Part shown: one piece after another, positions 26,550 to 35,135 of the stretch | Numbering within the stretch: position 1 is the stretch's first letter | Layout: every line of letters starts with the position of its first letter | DNA from: MFD04716-140 sp963703125 | Lineage (GTDB): Bacteria > Bacteroidota > Bacteroidia > Flavobacteriales > Flavobacteriaceae | Assembly: GCA_963703125.1 (NCBI GenBank) | Contig: OY969790.1 | Location: 3,973,920-4,037,919 of the forward strand | Reading direction: 5' to 3' | Length of the DNA stretch: 64,000 nt | The notes under the pieces: model-generated | Databases searched by the model: none | Seen by the model: only the letters and a program-made list of their open reading frames with translations | Told to the model about the DNA's origin: nothing | Position numbers and translations under genes: made by a program

Positions 26550-26580
26550 TCTGATTTGGAGTTCCGATGAATTTTCATAT

Positions 26581-26588
26581 CAAAATTA
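26581..26588 (-). promoter_or_regulatory. Bacteroidota -7 box for the small conserved protein gene
   Basis: TAATTTTG on the minus strand matches TAnnTTTG, 31 nt before the ATG at 26549, in the divergent gap of 68 nt. Confidence 0.45.
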
Positions 26589-26617
26589 CCTATTTTCGTA
26601 CAAACCAAACAATCTGA

Positions 26618-27874
26618 ATGACCTTTCCCAACAATTTCAAAAAATGGTTCTTGAAAGGAGTGCCGTACTTGGCGGGTCTCGTATGCACTTTTGCAATTTA
26701 CAAACTCCACATGAACGAAAATGTGGATAGCATGTTAAATGAAAATAACAACATTCTTTCCAACGGTTTTTTAACCTCCCAAATTCGGTATCATGAAGAG
26801 TTCGCACCATTTGCCAGAAGACCAATTACATCTTGGCTGATAGAAGGTGTAAGCACAAATTTTAAAATGAAACTCGGTCACTCTTTTGTAACTGTGAATT
26901 TCTTTTTTCTCTTTTTTAGTGGGATTCTACTTTTCCATTTGTCCAAAAAAATGGGGGCAACATTGAAGCAAGGAATCATCAATATGATCTGCTACTTCTT
27001 TACCTTCTCTATTCTTTTTGCTTTTTTTCCTCCCGTATTTAGCTATGACGAACCTGTTCAGTACTGTTTCATCTTTCTTGCCTTGATCGCATTTGCAAGT
27101 CAAAAATGGTTCTTTTATTTGGTGTTTTTTACCTTGGCCCTTATATCTAGGGAAACCACGGCCTTACTTTTACCAGGCTTACTATTTCTTAGTTTAAAGA
27201 ATGGGGATTCTCCCAAGAAAATAAGTTGGCGATCCACTATTCGAGTATATGGCACTCTTGTATTGCCCATCATTTTTTATGCAACTTACCTTGTAATTTT
27301 CATTTCGATGAACAACTTATGGCAAGGGACGGACAATGAAATGTCCAAAAGATTCACATGCTTTTTGGAAAATTTTGAAAATAAAAAAAACACTGTTGAA
27401 ACCGTTACGTCCTTTATTTTGACTTTGGCAATCTTCCTATACTTTGCCGTTTTCAAATTATGCAAGTCAACCACTGCACAAGTAACCAGAAATTATATCC
27501 ATGCATTTTTGATTGTTGTGCTTGTTAACACCCCAGTTGTAATATTGGTCGCGCTGGCACGGGAATCAAGGCTTTTTGCGCTTCCTTTATTCTTTATTTG
27601 GCCTATATTTGCTCAACTACTGGATGGTGAAATTTCTTTTTCACTTTCATTCAAAAAATTAGTGGAAACAATTAAAAATTGGAGGTTCTCATTGCTCTTT
27701 TTACTCTTCAACACCTTAACTTACTGGTACTGCTTTCTATTCTACAGAAAAGTTGGACTAGGTGAAAATAATTATTTCGAAGAATACCTCTTCCTCACTT
27801 TTTTACTCATCTCCTTCCATTTTTTAATGAATGTATTTAGAAAAGAAGATTTGGAGAACAAATCCCCATATTGA
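26618..27874 (+). CDS. Polytopic membrane protein, unknown function
   Basis: 418 residues with about ten predicted hydrophobic helices (for example FVTVNFFFLFFSGILLFHL, MICYFFTFSILFAFFPPVF, AFLIVVLVNTPVVILVALA). FSYDEPVQYCFIFLALIAFASQKWFFYLVFFTLALISRETTALLLPGLLF recalls polyprenol-linked glycosyltransferases or other GT-C-like membrane proteins, in particular the SRET motif after a helix, but I cannot assign a family. Short loops and a basic C-terminus. Converges with the aldehyde dehydrogenase gene across 7 nt. Confidence 0.75.
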   Translation: MTFPNNFKKWFLKGVPYLAGLVCTFAIYKLHMNENVDSMLNENNNILSNGFLTSQIRYHEEFAPFARRPITSWLIEGVSTNFKMKLGHSFVTVNFFFLFFSGILLFHLSKKMGATLKQGIINMICYFFTFSILFAFFPPVFSYDEPVQYCFIFLALIAFASQKWFFYLVFFTLALISRETTALLLPGLLFLSLKNGDSPKKISWRSTIRVYGTLVLPIIFYATYLVIFISMNNLWQGTDNEMSKRFTCFLENFENKKNTVETVTSFILTLAIFLYFAVFKLCKSTTAQVTRNYIHAFLIVVLVNTPVVILVALARESRLFALPLFFIWPIFAQLLDGEISFSLSFKKLVETIKNWRFSLLFLLFNTLTYWYCFLFYRKVGLGENNYFEEYLFLTFLLISFHFLMNVFRKEDLENKSPY

Positions 27875-27881
27875 TCAGATA

Positions 27882-29249
27882 TCAGGATTGTCTCAGATGA
27901 TATGCCTTGGGTTGCACAAAAGCACGTATGCCCTGTGAGGAAAGCGTAGAACCCAAACCGGAATTTTTTCTGCCCGACCACGGGACATTCGGACTTACAC
28001 GGTCGCAGCAATTCCAATATACTGTACCCGTATTCATTTGATTGAGCACATTCATCGCCCTACTTTCATCCGCAGAAAATACGGCCGCCGTCAATCCATA
28101 ATCCGTGTCTTTCATAAGTTCGATGGCATCGTTGTCGGATTTCACTTTTTGAATTCCAATTATAGGCCCAAAAGATTCATCCATCATGATCTTCATTTCA
28201 TGATTGCAATTGACCACCACTGTAGGTTCAAAATAATAACCTTTTCTATCTATTTTCTTTCCTCCCGCAGTTAAACTACCTCCCTTTTCAATGGCATCCT
28301 CTATCTGGCCTTGCAGTATTTCCATTTGTTGGGGACGTGTTAATGGTCCCACAAATGTTTCCAGCTCAACTGGATCTCCAATCTTATACGATTTGACCTC
28401 TTTTACAAATGCTTCCACAAACTGGTCGTAGATAGGTTCTGAAACATAGATACGTTCTACGGCACAGCAGCTTTGTCCATTGTTATAAAAAGCACCTTCC
28501 GCGGCATTGATTGCCGCTTGATTTATATCAGAAACATCATCCATGACATAAAGTGGATCTTTTCCGCCCAGTTCCAATTGAACCGGAACCAATTTGCTGG
28601 CAACTTCCTTCGCGATATGCTTTCCAGTGGCATACGAACCGGTAAAGAAATATCCATCCAATTCCGCATCTAAAATCATTTGACCTAAAATCCCATCCCC
28701 AATTACGCATTGAAATACATTTTCAGGAACTCCGGCAAGCCAAAGATACTTTTCAAATTGCTTTCCTGTCAAAGAAGCAAACTCTGACGGCTTATAGAGA
28801 ACCGCATTGCCAGCCACCAAAGCGTATAAAAAAACATTGTAACCTACATTGAAAGGAAAATTCCATGCTGATATGTTGGCTATCGCTCCCAATGGCTCAT
28901 AGGCAATCTTCTCATGGGTCGCCCCTGAATCTATTACCAATTCATCTTGTAACCATCTTTTGGCATTCTTCAGTAGGTGATCAACCCTGTTTTGGGCCCC
29001 TTTTATCTCATTTAGGGACTGTTGCAAAGGTTTTCCTGTCTCGGAAGTTAAAATGGAGGCAAGTTCATTGATATTTGTTTGTATTAGTTCCCCAAATTTT
29101 GCAATTATGGAAAGTCGCTCATCAATTGATCTTTTGGCCCACTCTTTTTGGCCACTTCGCAGGGATACCAATTTAATTCCTAGCTCTTTCTCTGAAGTTT
29201 CTTCAAGGTCCGTTATGATTTCTTCCGTCGCGGGATTGATTATTTTCAT
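27882..29249 (-). CDS. NAD(P)-dependent aldehyde dehydrogenase
   Basis: 455 residues. The catalytic cysteine lies in NNGQSCCAVERIYV and the glutamate motif in VQLELGGKDPLYVMDD; nucleotide-binding FTGSYATGKHIA precedes. It oxidises an aldehyde to the acid. The closest visual fit is to succinate-semialdehyde and gamma-glutamyl-aminoaldehyde dehydrogenases. It is the last gene of an operon reading PuuA-like synthetase, iron alcohol dehydrogenase, peptidase C26 amidase, aldehyde dehydrogenase, with a 99-nt gap before it; in that setting it would oxidise a gamma-glutamylated aldehyde. Confidence 0.92.
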   Translation of the reverse strand: MKIINPATEEIITDLEETSEKELGIKLVSLRSGQKEWAKRSIDERLSIIAKFGELIQTNINELASILTSETGKPLQQSLNEIKGAQNRVDHLLKNAKRWLQDELVIDSGATHEKIAYEPLGAIANISAWNFPFNVGYNVFLYALVAGNAVLYKPSEFASLTGKQFEKYLWLAGVPENVFQCVIGDGILGQMILDAELDGYFFTGSYATGKHIAKEVASKLVPVQLELGGKDPLYVMDDVSDINQAAINAAEGAFYNNGQSCCAVERIYVSEPIYDQFVEAFVKEVKSYKIGDPVELETFVGPLTRPQQMEILQGQIEDAIEKGGSLTAGGKKIDRKGYYFEPTVVVNCNHEMKIMMDESFGPIIGIQKVKSDNDAIELMKDTDYGLTAAVFSADESRAMNVLNQMNTGTVYWNCCDRVSPNVPWSGRKNSGLGSTLSSQGIRAFVQPKAYHLRQS

Positions 29250-29348
29250 CTGTTTATAATTATTATTTTTTAATGGTCAGATGTAGCCTTTGAGGTTAAA
29301 AACTACTCATTGCGCCGTTTGTTAATGATTAGTTTTAACATGTCGGTT

Positions 29349-30089
29349 TCATTTTTTAAGCTGTTTTAAAAATTCCTCGAATAGCAAATCGGCATTTATC
29401 AACTCTTCATGTAATGTATGTGTGAATTCTGGATGCCATTGTACACCGAATACTTTACCATCAGGTTCTCCTTTATAGCCAAAGGCTTCTATAAGTCCAT
29501 CATTAGAAACGGCATACACCTCCAAGCCATCCCCCAAATCTTTTACCGCCTGATGGTGGACCGTATTCACAAAGGGTGCTTCTTCGTTTCTATAAAGATT
29601 TGCGAGGAATGTATTATCAATAAAATTTATGGGATGTTTGATGGTGTCGTACAATTCGGCCGAACGATGATTTTCTGCCTTTGAATTTTGTGTTACCGTA
29701 TCTTGATATAGGGTTCCACCAAAGTAGACGTTCATCAATTGAAATCCGCGACAAATGCCCAATATCGGTTTTGAGTTCTTAATGGCAAAGTCCATTATTT
29801 TTAATTCGTATCGGTCACGATGGGCATCTCCTTTCCATTTGCCAATTGGTTTTTCACCATAAGTTTCAGGTGCCAGGTCGGCCCCACCTTGCAGCACAAA
29901 GCCATCCATTTCATTTAGGATATCAAATAAAAGCACGTCATCGACGTCGGGAATCAAAATCGGAAGAACTCCCTTACGAGTTACATAACGGGCGAAGTCA
30001 TTTTCGACATAGCTTAAAGATTTTGGGCCAAAAACTACACGTTCCCTATCGGGGTACATAAAGCAGGAAGATATTCCTATTTTAATCAT
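29349..30089 (-). CDS. Peptidase C26 gamma-glutamyl hydrolase (PuuD-like)
   Basis: 246 residues, class I glutamine amidotransferase fold. The nucleophilic cysteine lies in ILGICRGFQLMNVYFGGTLYQD and the histidine-glutamate pair in VFGVQWHPEFTH. GFVLQGGADLAPETYGE is the typical C26 oxyanion-side loop. PuuD hydrolyses gamma-glutamyl-GABA to glutamate and GABA. With a gamma-glutamyl ligase gene in the same operon, this enzyme plausibly removes the glutamyl group at the end of a pathway. Overlaps the alcohol dehydrogenase gene by four nt. Confidence 0.9.
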   Translation of the reverse strand: MIKIGISSCFMYPDRERVVFGPKSLSYVENDFARYVTRKGVLPILIPDVDDVLLFDILNEMDGFVLQGGADLAPETYGEKPIGKWKGDAHRDRYELKIMDFAIKNSKPILGICRGFQLMNVYFGGTLYQDTVTQNSKAENHRSAELYDTIKHPINFIDNTFLANLYRNEEAPFVNTVHHQAVKDLGDGLEVYAVSNDGLIEAFGYKGEPDGKVFGVQWHPEFTHTLHEELINADLLFEEFLKQLKK

Positions 30090-31234
30090 AGAGCGCCCTC
30101 ATACAGGTTTTTGAAATCTTCCCTTGAAACTGGTTTCGGATTGTTTGGATGGCAAAAATCCGCTTCCGCCAATGTCGAAAGTTCTTCAACATGTTTTCCC
30201 TCCACTCCTATTGCGGATAGTTTTGTTGGCATACCCAGTTTCATGTTCATTTCGAATAGATGGTCAACAAGACTACCTCCTGCCCTACCGCCCAATCCAA
30301 AGGCATCCGCCATTTTATCAAACCTGCCTTCAAATCCATGATAATTAAACTGCATCCCATAGGGAAGGTTGACCGCATTGGCCAAACCATGGTGCGTATC
30401 CAATAAACTAGAAAGAGGATGCGCCAAACTGTGTACCACACCCAATCCTTTCTGGAAAGCCACTGCACCCATCAAAGATGCCAACAACATTTTGGACCGT
30501 GATTTTAGATCAGGTTTATGGGTCGCAGTTTCCAATGATTCGGAAATGAGTTGCATACCCTCCAAGGCTATTCCATCACACATGGGATGAAAGTTCTTCG
30601 CCAAATAGGCCTCCATATTGTGTGTCAAGGCATCCATTCCGGTTGCTGCGGTCACAAATGCGGGGAGCTCCATAGTCAACAAGGGATCGGCAAAAACAAT
30701 TTTTGCCATCAGTTTGGGACTGAACAAGATCCGCTTTTTCTTGGATTCATCTTCAGAGATAATGGCACTGCGACCTACCTCACTTCCCGTACCCGACGTC
30801 GTTGGAATGGTTACAAAATGGGGGACTTCTTCAGTCACATATTCGTCCCCACCAATTAAATCATCGTAATCAAACAAATCCCTTTTGTGGTTTACACGAA
30901 GGGCAATCGCCCTTGCCACATCCAAGGCAACACCGCCGCCAATACCCACTATACAATCCCTATTTGTTTTATGAAATGCTTCGCCGCCCGCCAAAACATC
31001 TGATTTTATAGGATTCTTATGCATGTCTTTAAAGACCTCAACCGATATTCCCTTTTGTTCAAGTTGGCTTTTGATATTTTTAAAAAAAGACAGATCTGCC
31101 ACTATAGCATCGGTAACCAAAAGTGAACGCTTTAAATTGTTTTGTTTCAAGTAATCGGCTAATTCTTCGCTTGCCCCGGCTCCAAAACGAATTGGGGTAG
31201 GGAAATTGAAACCGTGAATTTTATGTATATCCAT
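30086..31234 (-). CDS. Iron-containing alcohol dehydrogenase
   Basis: 382 residues. NAD-binding GGGVALDVARAIAL and TIPTTSGTGSEVGR in the N-terminal half; metal ligands in the GMDALTHNMEAYLAKNFHP stretch and in VHSLAHPLSSLLDTHHGLANA. The family reduces aldehydes or oxidises primary alcohols. It is coupled to the amidase gene (4-nt overlap) and follows the glutamine-synthetase-like gene by 3 nt. This suggests the gamma-glutamylated substrate bears an alcohol, as gamma-glutamyl-ethanolamide would. Confidence 0.93.
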   Translation of the reverse strand: MDIHKIHGFNFPTPIRFGAGASEELADYLKQNNLKRSLLVTDAIVADLSFFKNIKSQLEQKGISVEVFKDMHKNPIKSDVLAGGEAFHKTNRDCIVGIGGGVALDVARAIALRVNHKRDLFDYDDLIGGDEYVTEEVPHFVTIPTTSGTGSEVGRSAIISEDESKKKRILFSPKLMAKIVFADPLLTMELPAFVTAATGMDALTHNMEAYLAKNFHPMCDGIALEGMQLISESLETATHKPDLKSRSKMLLASLMGAVAFQKGLGVVHSLAHPLSSLLDTHHGLANAVNLPYGMQFNYHGFEGRFDKMADAFGLGGRAGGSLVDHLFEMNMKLGMPTKLSAIGVEGKHVEELSTLAEADFCHPNNPKPVSREDFKNLYEGAL

Positions 31235-31237
31235 TTA

Positions 31238-31726
31238 TTAAATAATTTCAAAATATCTTTTGGTTTCCCAATCGGTAACCTCTCCCGAAAATTGTCTCCA
31301 TTCCCACTCCCTAGTTTTAGTGAAATGTTCTACAAATTCGCCTCCAAAAAGTTCGTTCGCTATTTTCGAATTCTTCATTTTCTGGGAAGCTTCCCATAGG
31401 TTTGAAGGAAGAAATCCTTTTTTTGCCTCATAACCATTTCCAGTAGTCTCCGGAATATCCAGTTCCATCTTGTTTTTGATTCCATACAGGCCACTGGCCA
31501 AACAAGCCGCCATGGCCAAATACGGATTCACATCCGAACCCACTACCCTATGTTCAATACGGGTTGCTTTTTTACCGGAGCACAGGCCCTTAAGGGATGT
31601 AGTTCTATTATCCCTGCCCCATGTTTTGTTAATCGGTGCCCAGGCCCCAACAATCAATCTTTTGTAACTATTTATTGTGGGTGCGAACATTGGAAGTATT
31701 TCTGGCAAACAATGCAGTTGGCCTGC
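31238..31726 (-). CDS. Glutamine-synthetase-like gamma-glutamyl ligase, C-terminal part, cut by the contig join
   Basis: About 160 C-terminal residues, beginning at AGQLHCLPEILPMFAPTINSYKRL. GAWAPINKTWGRDNRTTSL and the RIEHRVVGSDVNPYLAMAACLASGLYGI segment are the catalytic core end of the PuuA/GlnT type (EHRxxGxDxNPYL), not the ammonia-assimilating GlnA type. Upstream of about 31,726 the frame turns GC-rich and reads as an unrelated oxidoreductase, so the N-terminal two-thirds are missing. First gene of the operon with the alcohol dehydrogenase, amidase and aldehyde dehydrogenase. Confidence 0.9.
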   Translation of the reverse strand, partial: AGQLHCLPEILPMFAPTINSYKRLIVGAWAPINKTWGRDNRTTSLKGLCSGKKATRIEHRVVGSDVNPYLAMAACLASGLYGIKNKMELDIPETTGNGYEAKKGFLPSNLWEASQKMKNSKIANELFGGEFVEHFTKTREWEWRQFSGEVTDWETKRYFEII

Positions 31727-31740
31727 CAACCGTCCAGCCG
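31710..31740. other. Join between AT-rich Flavobacteriaceae and GC-rich Acidobacteriota-like DNA
   Basis: Within about 30 nt the base composition changes from AT-rich to strongly GC-rich and homology changes from a glutamine-synthetase-like protein to a Gfo/Idh/MocA oxidoreductase, both on the minus strand. No repeat, tRNA, integrase or insertion sequence is present. Confidence 0.9.
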
Positions 31741-32841
31741 TCGTCGACGCTGGCGTACTGCGGGCCGGCCCCGGCAAACGGCTTGCCGGCCTTCCACGCC
31801 CGCACGTCCTTCTCGAACGCGCGGTGCAGGCGCGCGAAGGCGTCGTGGAACGCCTCGGGGTGGCCCGACGGGATCGTCGGCTCGGCCAGCAGGGCCGCCG
31901 GCGCGTCCTTCGGGAGGAACCCGTCTCCGGCGTGACCGCGCCCCGCCAGTAGACGCGGTCGGGCTGGCCGGGCAGCTGGATCGTCACGCGCTCCGGCTCT
32001 TCCTGGTTCCAGCGCAGCGTCGCCCTTCGTGCCGGCGACCTCGATGCCGAGGTCGTTCTTGTGGCCGATGCAGATCTGGGAGGCCCGCACGAGGGCCTTG
32101 CCGCCGTTCGAGCAGCTGGCAGTAGACGGTGAAGTGGTCGTCGAGCTGCCGGCCCTGGACGAACGTCTCCAGCTGCGCCGAGACGCGCGCGACCTCGAGG
32201 CCGGTCACGTAGCGCAGCTGCATCAGCGCGTGCGTGCCGATGTCGCCGCCGCAGCCGGAGGCGCCGGCCCGCTTCGGATCGACGCGCCACGACGCCTGCT
32301 GCTGCCCGGTGTCCTCCGCCTGCGTCGCCAGCCAGCCCTGGATGTAGACGCGTCCACCCAGCGCACGTCGCCGAGCAGCCCGCTGCGGACGATGTAGCGC
32401 GAGAAGCGGCTGGTCCAGTGGCCGAGGTACGTGTGCGCGACGCCGAACGGGATCTTCAGCTTCCGCGACGGTCCTGACGAGATCGCGCGGCCTCCTTCAG
32501 CGTGAGGCACAGCGGCTTCTCGCAGAACACCGGGATGCCGGCCTTCATGGCCTTCATCGCCGGGTCGAAGTGCACGTGGTTCGGCGTGACGATGAGGACG
32601 TAGTCGAGCTGCTCGCCGGCGGGCAGGCTCGCCTTCGCGGCGATCATCTCGTCGTAGGACCGGTAGCCCTTGATCGGGTACGGCCAGTTCGCCGCCTCGT
32701 CAGGGCGACCTTGGGATCGGGGAACAGCGCCGCCGCCACGACGCGGCGGGTGCCGTCGAAGTGGATCGCCTTCTGGTGCGGATGGACGATGAACGCGCCC
32801 TTGCCGCCGCCGACCAGTCCGACATTGAGGGGTGTGGCCAT
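31727..32841 (-). pseudogene. Gfo/Idh/MocA oxidoreductase, frameshifted and truncated at the join
   Basis: Fragments in all three minus frames join into one protein of about 370 residues. The start is ATG at 32841 (MATPLNVGLVGGGKGAFIVHPHQ, the Rossmann nucleotide site). Then come GYRSYDEMIAAKASLPAGEQLDYVLIVTPNHVHFDPAMKAM, IPVFCEKPLCLTLKEA (EKP motif), IPFGVAHTYLGHWTSRF with the catalytic region, MQLRYVTGLEVARVSAQLETFV, and a C-terminus ending in PQYASVDDGWTVG at the join. At least four indels are needed. I read it as a working gene damaged by sequence error. Divergent from the TIM-barrel gene. Confidence 0.85.
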
Positions 32842-32955
32842 ACGTTGCGTCTCCGTTTCGTGGATGCCGGTCCTTCGCGGGCGCGCGGCCAGGCGCCGCC
32901 CGCCACTCGGCCAAAGCGTACATCAGGACGGCCCGGTGTAGAATCGCCCGGTGTC

Positions 32956-32962
32956 AAGGAGG
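32956..32962 (+). promoter_or_regulatory. Shine-Dalgarno sequence deciding the TIM-barrel gene start
   Basis: AAGGAGG lies 5 nt before the ATG at 32968 and selects it over the longer open frame from 32761. Strong sites like this are absent from the left part of the window. Confidence 0.85.
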
Positions 32963-32967
32963 CCGTG

Positions 32968-33831
32968 ATGGACAGTTCTCCGACCAGGCGTCGATTCCTC
33001 AAGGTGGCCGGTGTTGGGGCGGTGGCCTGCGCGGTGTCCCCGCGCGGCGAGGCGCTGGCAGCGTCCTCCTCCCGAGCGGCGGGTGCAGCCGCCGCGGCCC
33101 TGCCGTTCGAGCTCGGCATGGCGTCGTACACGCTGCGGGCGTTCCCGGTGGACCAGGCCATCGAGATGACCAGGCGCCTGGGCCTGACCCGCATCTGCTT
33201 CAAGGACTTCCATCTGAAGATGGACGCGACCGCCGCGGAGGTGGCCGAGACGGTGGCGAAGGTGAAGGCCGCCGGCCTGGACCTCTATGCCGGCGGTGTC
33301 ATCTACATGAAGACCGAGGCGGAAGTCGATCGGGCCTTCGTCTACGCGAAGGCCGCCGGCATGAAGATGATCATCGGCGTGCCGACGTACGAGCTCGTCG
33401 CCTACACGAACCGCAAGGTCCAGGAGTACGACATCCCCGTGGCCATTCACAACCACGGTCCCGACAACCCGCTCTTCCCCACGCCGCAGAGCGCGTACGA
33501 GCGGATTGCCGGCATGGACCGGCGGATGGGGTTGTGCATGGACATCGGCCACACCCAGCGCTCGGGCGTCGATCCGTCCGAGTCGGCCGAGAAGTACGCC
33601 GACCGGCTGCTCGACGTGCACGTCAAAGACGTGTCGGCGTCCACGGCCAAGGGCACCACGGTCGAGATCGGCCGCGGCGTCATCGACATCCCGAAGCTGA
33701 TGCGCACGCTGAAGCGGATCGGCTACAAGGGCACGCTGGCGCTCGAGTACGAGAAGGACGCGAAAGACCCGCTGCCGGGTTCCGCGGAGTCGATCGGCTA
33801 CCTCAGGGGCGTCCTCGCGGCGCTCGCCTGA
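32968..33831 (+). CDS. Tat-exported sugar phosphate isomerase/epimerase (TIM barrel)
   Basis: 287 residues, intact. Twin-arginine leader SPTRRRFLKVAGVGAVACAV, then a xylose-isomerase-like TIM barrel: FELGMASYTLRAFPVDQAIEM, ICFKDFHLKM, VAIHNHGPDN (metal-binding His), MGLCMDIGHTQRSG (metal-binding Asp/His), LLDVHVKDVS and LALEYEKD. Proteins of this class isomerise or epimerise sugars or their keto forms. Divergent from an oxidoreductase gene, a common pairing in Acidobacteriota sugar metabolism. The real substrate is unknown. Confidence 0.92.
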   Translation: MDSSPTRRRFLKVAGVGAVACAVSPRGEALAASSSRAAGAAAAALPFELGMASYTLRAFPVDQAIEMTRRLGLTRICFKDFHLKMDATAAEVAETVAKVKAAGLDLYAGGVIYMKTEAEVDRAFVYAKAAGMKMIIGVPTYELVAYTNRKVQEYDIPVAIHNHGPDNPLFPTPQSAYERIAGMDRRMGLCMDIGHTQRSGVDPSESAEKYADRLLDVHVKDVSASTAKGTTVEIGRGVIDIPKLMRTLKRIGYKGTLALEYEKDAKDPLPGSAESIGYLRGVLAALA

Positions 33832-33836
33832 GTCCT

Positions 33837-33857
33837 GCCCGGTCTTCCGGACCGGGC
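33837..33857. terminator. Hairpin between convergent genes
   Basis: GCCCGGTC and GACCGGGC pair perfectly around a five-base loop, 6 nt after the TIM-barrel stop and 14 nt before the end of the convergent DUF5666 gene. There is no T-run, as often in GC-rich genomes. Confidence 0.6.
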
Positions 33858-33870
33858 TTCGCCTCTGGAG

Positions 33871-34962
33871 CTACTTCCTCGTGACGGTCGTGGCCAGCAC
33901 CTGCCCTCCGGCCTCGACCGTCCCCTTGACCTCGACCTTCGTGCCGCTCTTGAAGCTGGCACAGGTGAGCGGGTCTGGTCCGAACACCGTGGCATCCGTC
34001 GTGTGGACCGAGTACCCGTTCACCCCGAAGGTGAGCGACGGGCAGGTGCCTTTCAGCCCGCCCATCGGGCCGGAGATGGCGAAGGCTCCCGTGGCCTCGT
34101 CGTCCTTGATCTGCAGCTTCCGCGCGACGAGCGTGCCATCCGGCAGGCGCGTGCCGACGGCGTGAATCGTCTGGCCGACGGACAGGACCGACAGGGGCTG
34201 CACGTCGCCGCGCCGCTGGACCTCGGTCGCCGCTGTGGTCGTGACGATCGTGGTGCCGATCGTCAGCGTCGGCGCGGTGGCGCTCCCGCCGATCGCGTTC
34301 AGCCGCCCTTCGATGGACGCAGACTCCTCCTGTGGCGGCTCGGTGGCTGCCGCGCCGTTGACGTGAATGCGCTCGGCGAACACGTATCCGTCGTGCTGGA
34401 GCCCCTTGACCTCCACGCGCACGCCGACGGCCAGTGCGGCGAGTGTCAGCACGTCGTCCTCGTCGCCGTAGAACACCGTCGTCGCGTCGCCCCGCACTTC
34501 GCGGCCGTCGACCGTGGCGGTGAAGTCCGGACTCGTGACGCTGAGCGCCGTGATGAGGCCGTTGACGTTGACGGGAATCCAGGTATTGGTGTTCTGGATG
34601 GCGATGCTGCCCGCCGTGATCACGCCGTCACTCAGGGTGCCCTTCACGTGGACGCGCTGGCCGATCGCCAGGTCCGCGAAGGCGCAGGCCGTGTCGCCCT
34701 TCCAGATGGCCGTCTGCGCCGTCGTCGCGACGGAACGCCCGTCGACGACGAGCGTGCCCCCGGGGTCGGCGGGCAGCGACTCGATGCGGCCCTCGACTTC
34801 CACGGCCGCTGCAGGCTTGCTCGACGCGCTTCCGTTCATCGACGCGGATGCCACGACGAGATTCCCCGACGGACTCGGCGCGCTCGGGGACTCCGGGCCG
34901 GACCCGCCGCACCCGACGGTTCCGACAGCCACGACAACCGCGACCCCGATCCACCGGTTCAT
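33871..34962 (-). CDS. DUF5666-domain lipoprotein
   Basis: 363 residues from ATG at 34962, preceded by GGAGGGG on the minus strand. Signal with lipobox VGTVGC, then a Ser/Pro-rich stretch and four to five DUF5666 repeats of about 70 residues. These show V-E-G-R-I/V-x-x-L near the start and V-x-V-x-G near the end (VEVEGRIESL, ATTVFYGDEDDV, VRVEVKGLQHDG, IEGRLNAIGG, TKVEVKGTVEAGG). Beta-rich and probably periplasmic or surface exposed, function unknown. The frame stays open upstream into the Sel1 gene, but signal peptide and ribosome site fix the start. Confidence 0.88.
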   Translation of the reverse strand: MNRWIGVAVVVAVGTVGCGGSGPESPSAPSPSGNLVVASASMNGSASSKPAAAVEVEGRIESLPADPGGTLVVDGRSVATTAQTAIWKGDTACAFADLAIGQRVHVKGTLSDGVITAGSIAIQNTNTWIPVNVNGLITALSVTSPDFTATVDGREVRGDATTVFYGDEDDVLTLAALAVGVRVEVKGLQHDGYVFAERIHVNGAAATEPPQEESASIEGRLNAIGGSATAPTLTIGTTIVTTTAATEVQRRGDVQPLSVLSVGQTIHAVGTRLPDGTLVARKLQIKDDEATGAFAISGPMGGLKGTCPSLTFGVNGYSVHTTDATVFGPDPLTCASFKSGTKVEVKGTVEAGGQVLATTVTRK

Positions 34963-35135
34963 GAGCCCCTCCCGTGACAGCACCGTGACGCGTCTGGGGT
35001 CGTCAATGCAGGCGAGGTGCCCGCGCCTGCGCCGGGAGATCCGGCCGATGGCCTTCCGTGTCCCGGTCGGGCGGAGACGATTGTGTAACGGAAGCGCCCG
35101 TTTCGTGCCGGACGCGCGGCCGCAGGCGTTCGACG

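Noticed and set aside
31710..31740. Genomic island boundary or horizontal transfer
   Set aside because: No mobility gene, repeat or tRNA; the whole distal 32 kb has a different base composition and error rate, and both genes at the boundary are cut.
31238..32290. Open frame linking the glutamine-synthetase-like C-terminus to an Arg-rich N-terminus
   Set aside because: The upstream half is an antisense-like reading of GC-rich oxidoreductase DNA; the frame crosses the contig join by chance.
32923..33621. Long antisense open frame opposite the TIM-barrel gene
   Set aside because: Shadow frame rich in His, Arg and Val with no ribosome site and no family resemblance; the plus strand encodes a clear protein.
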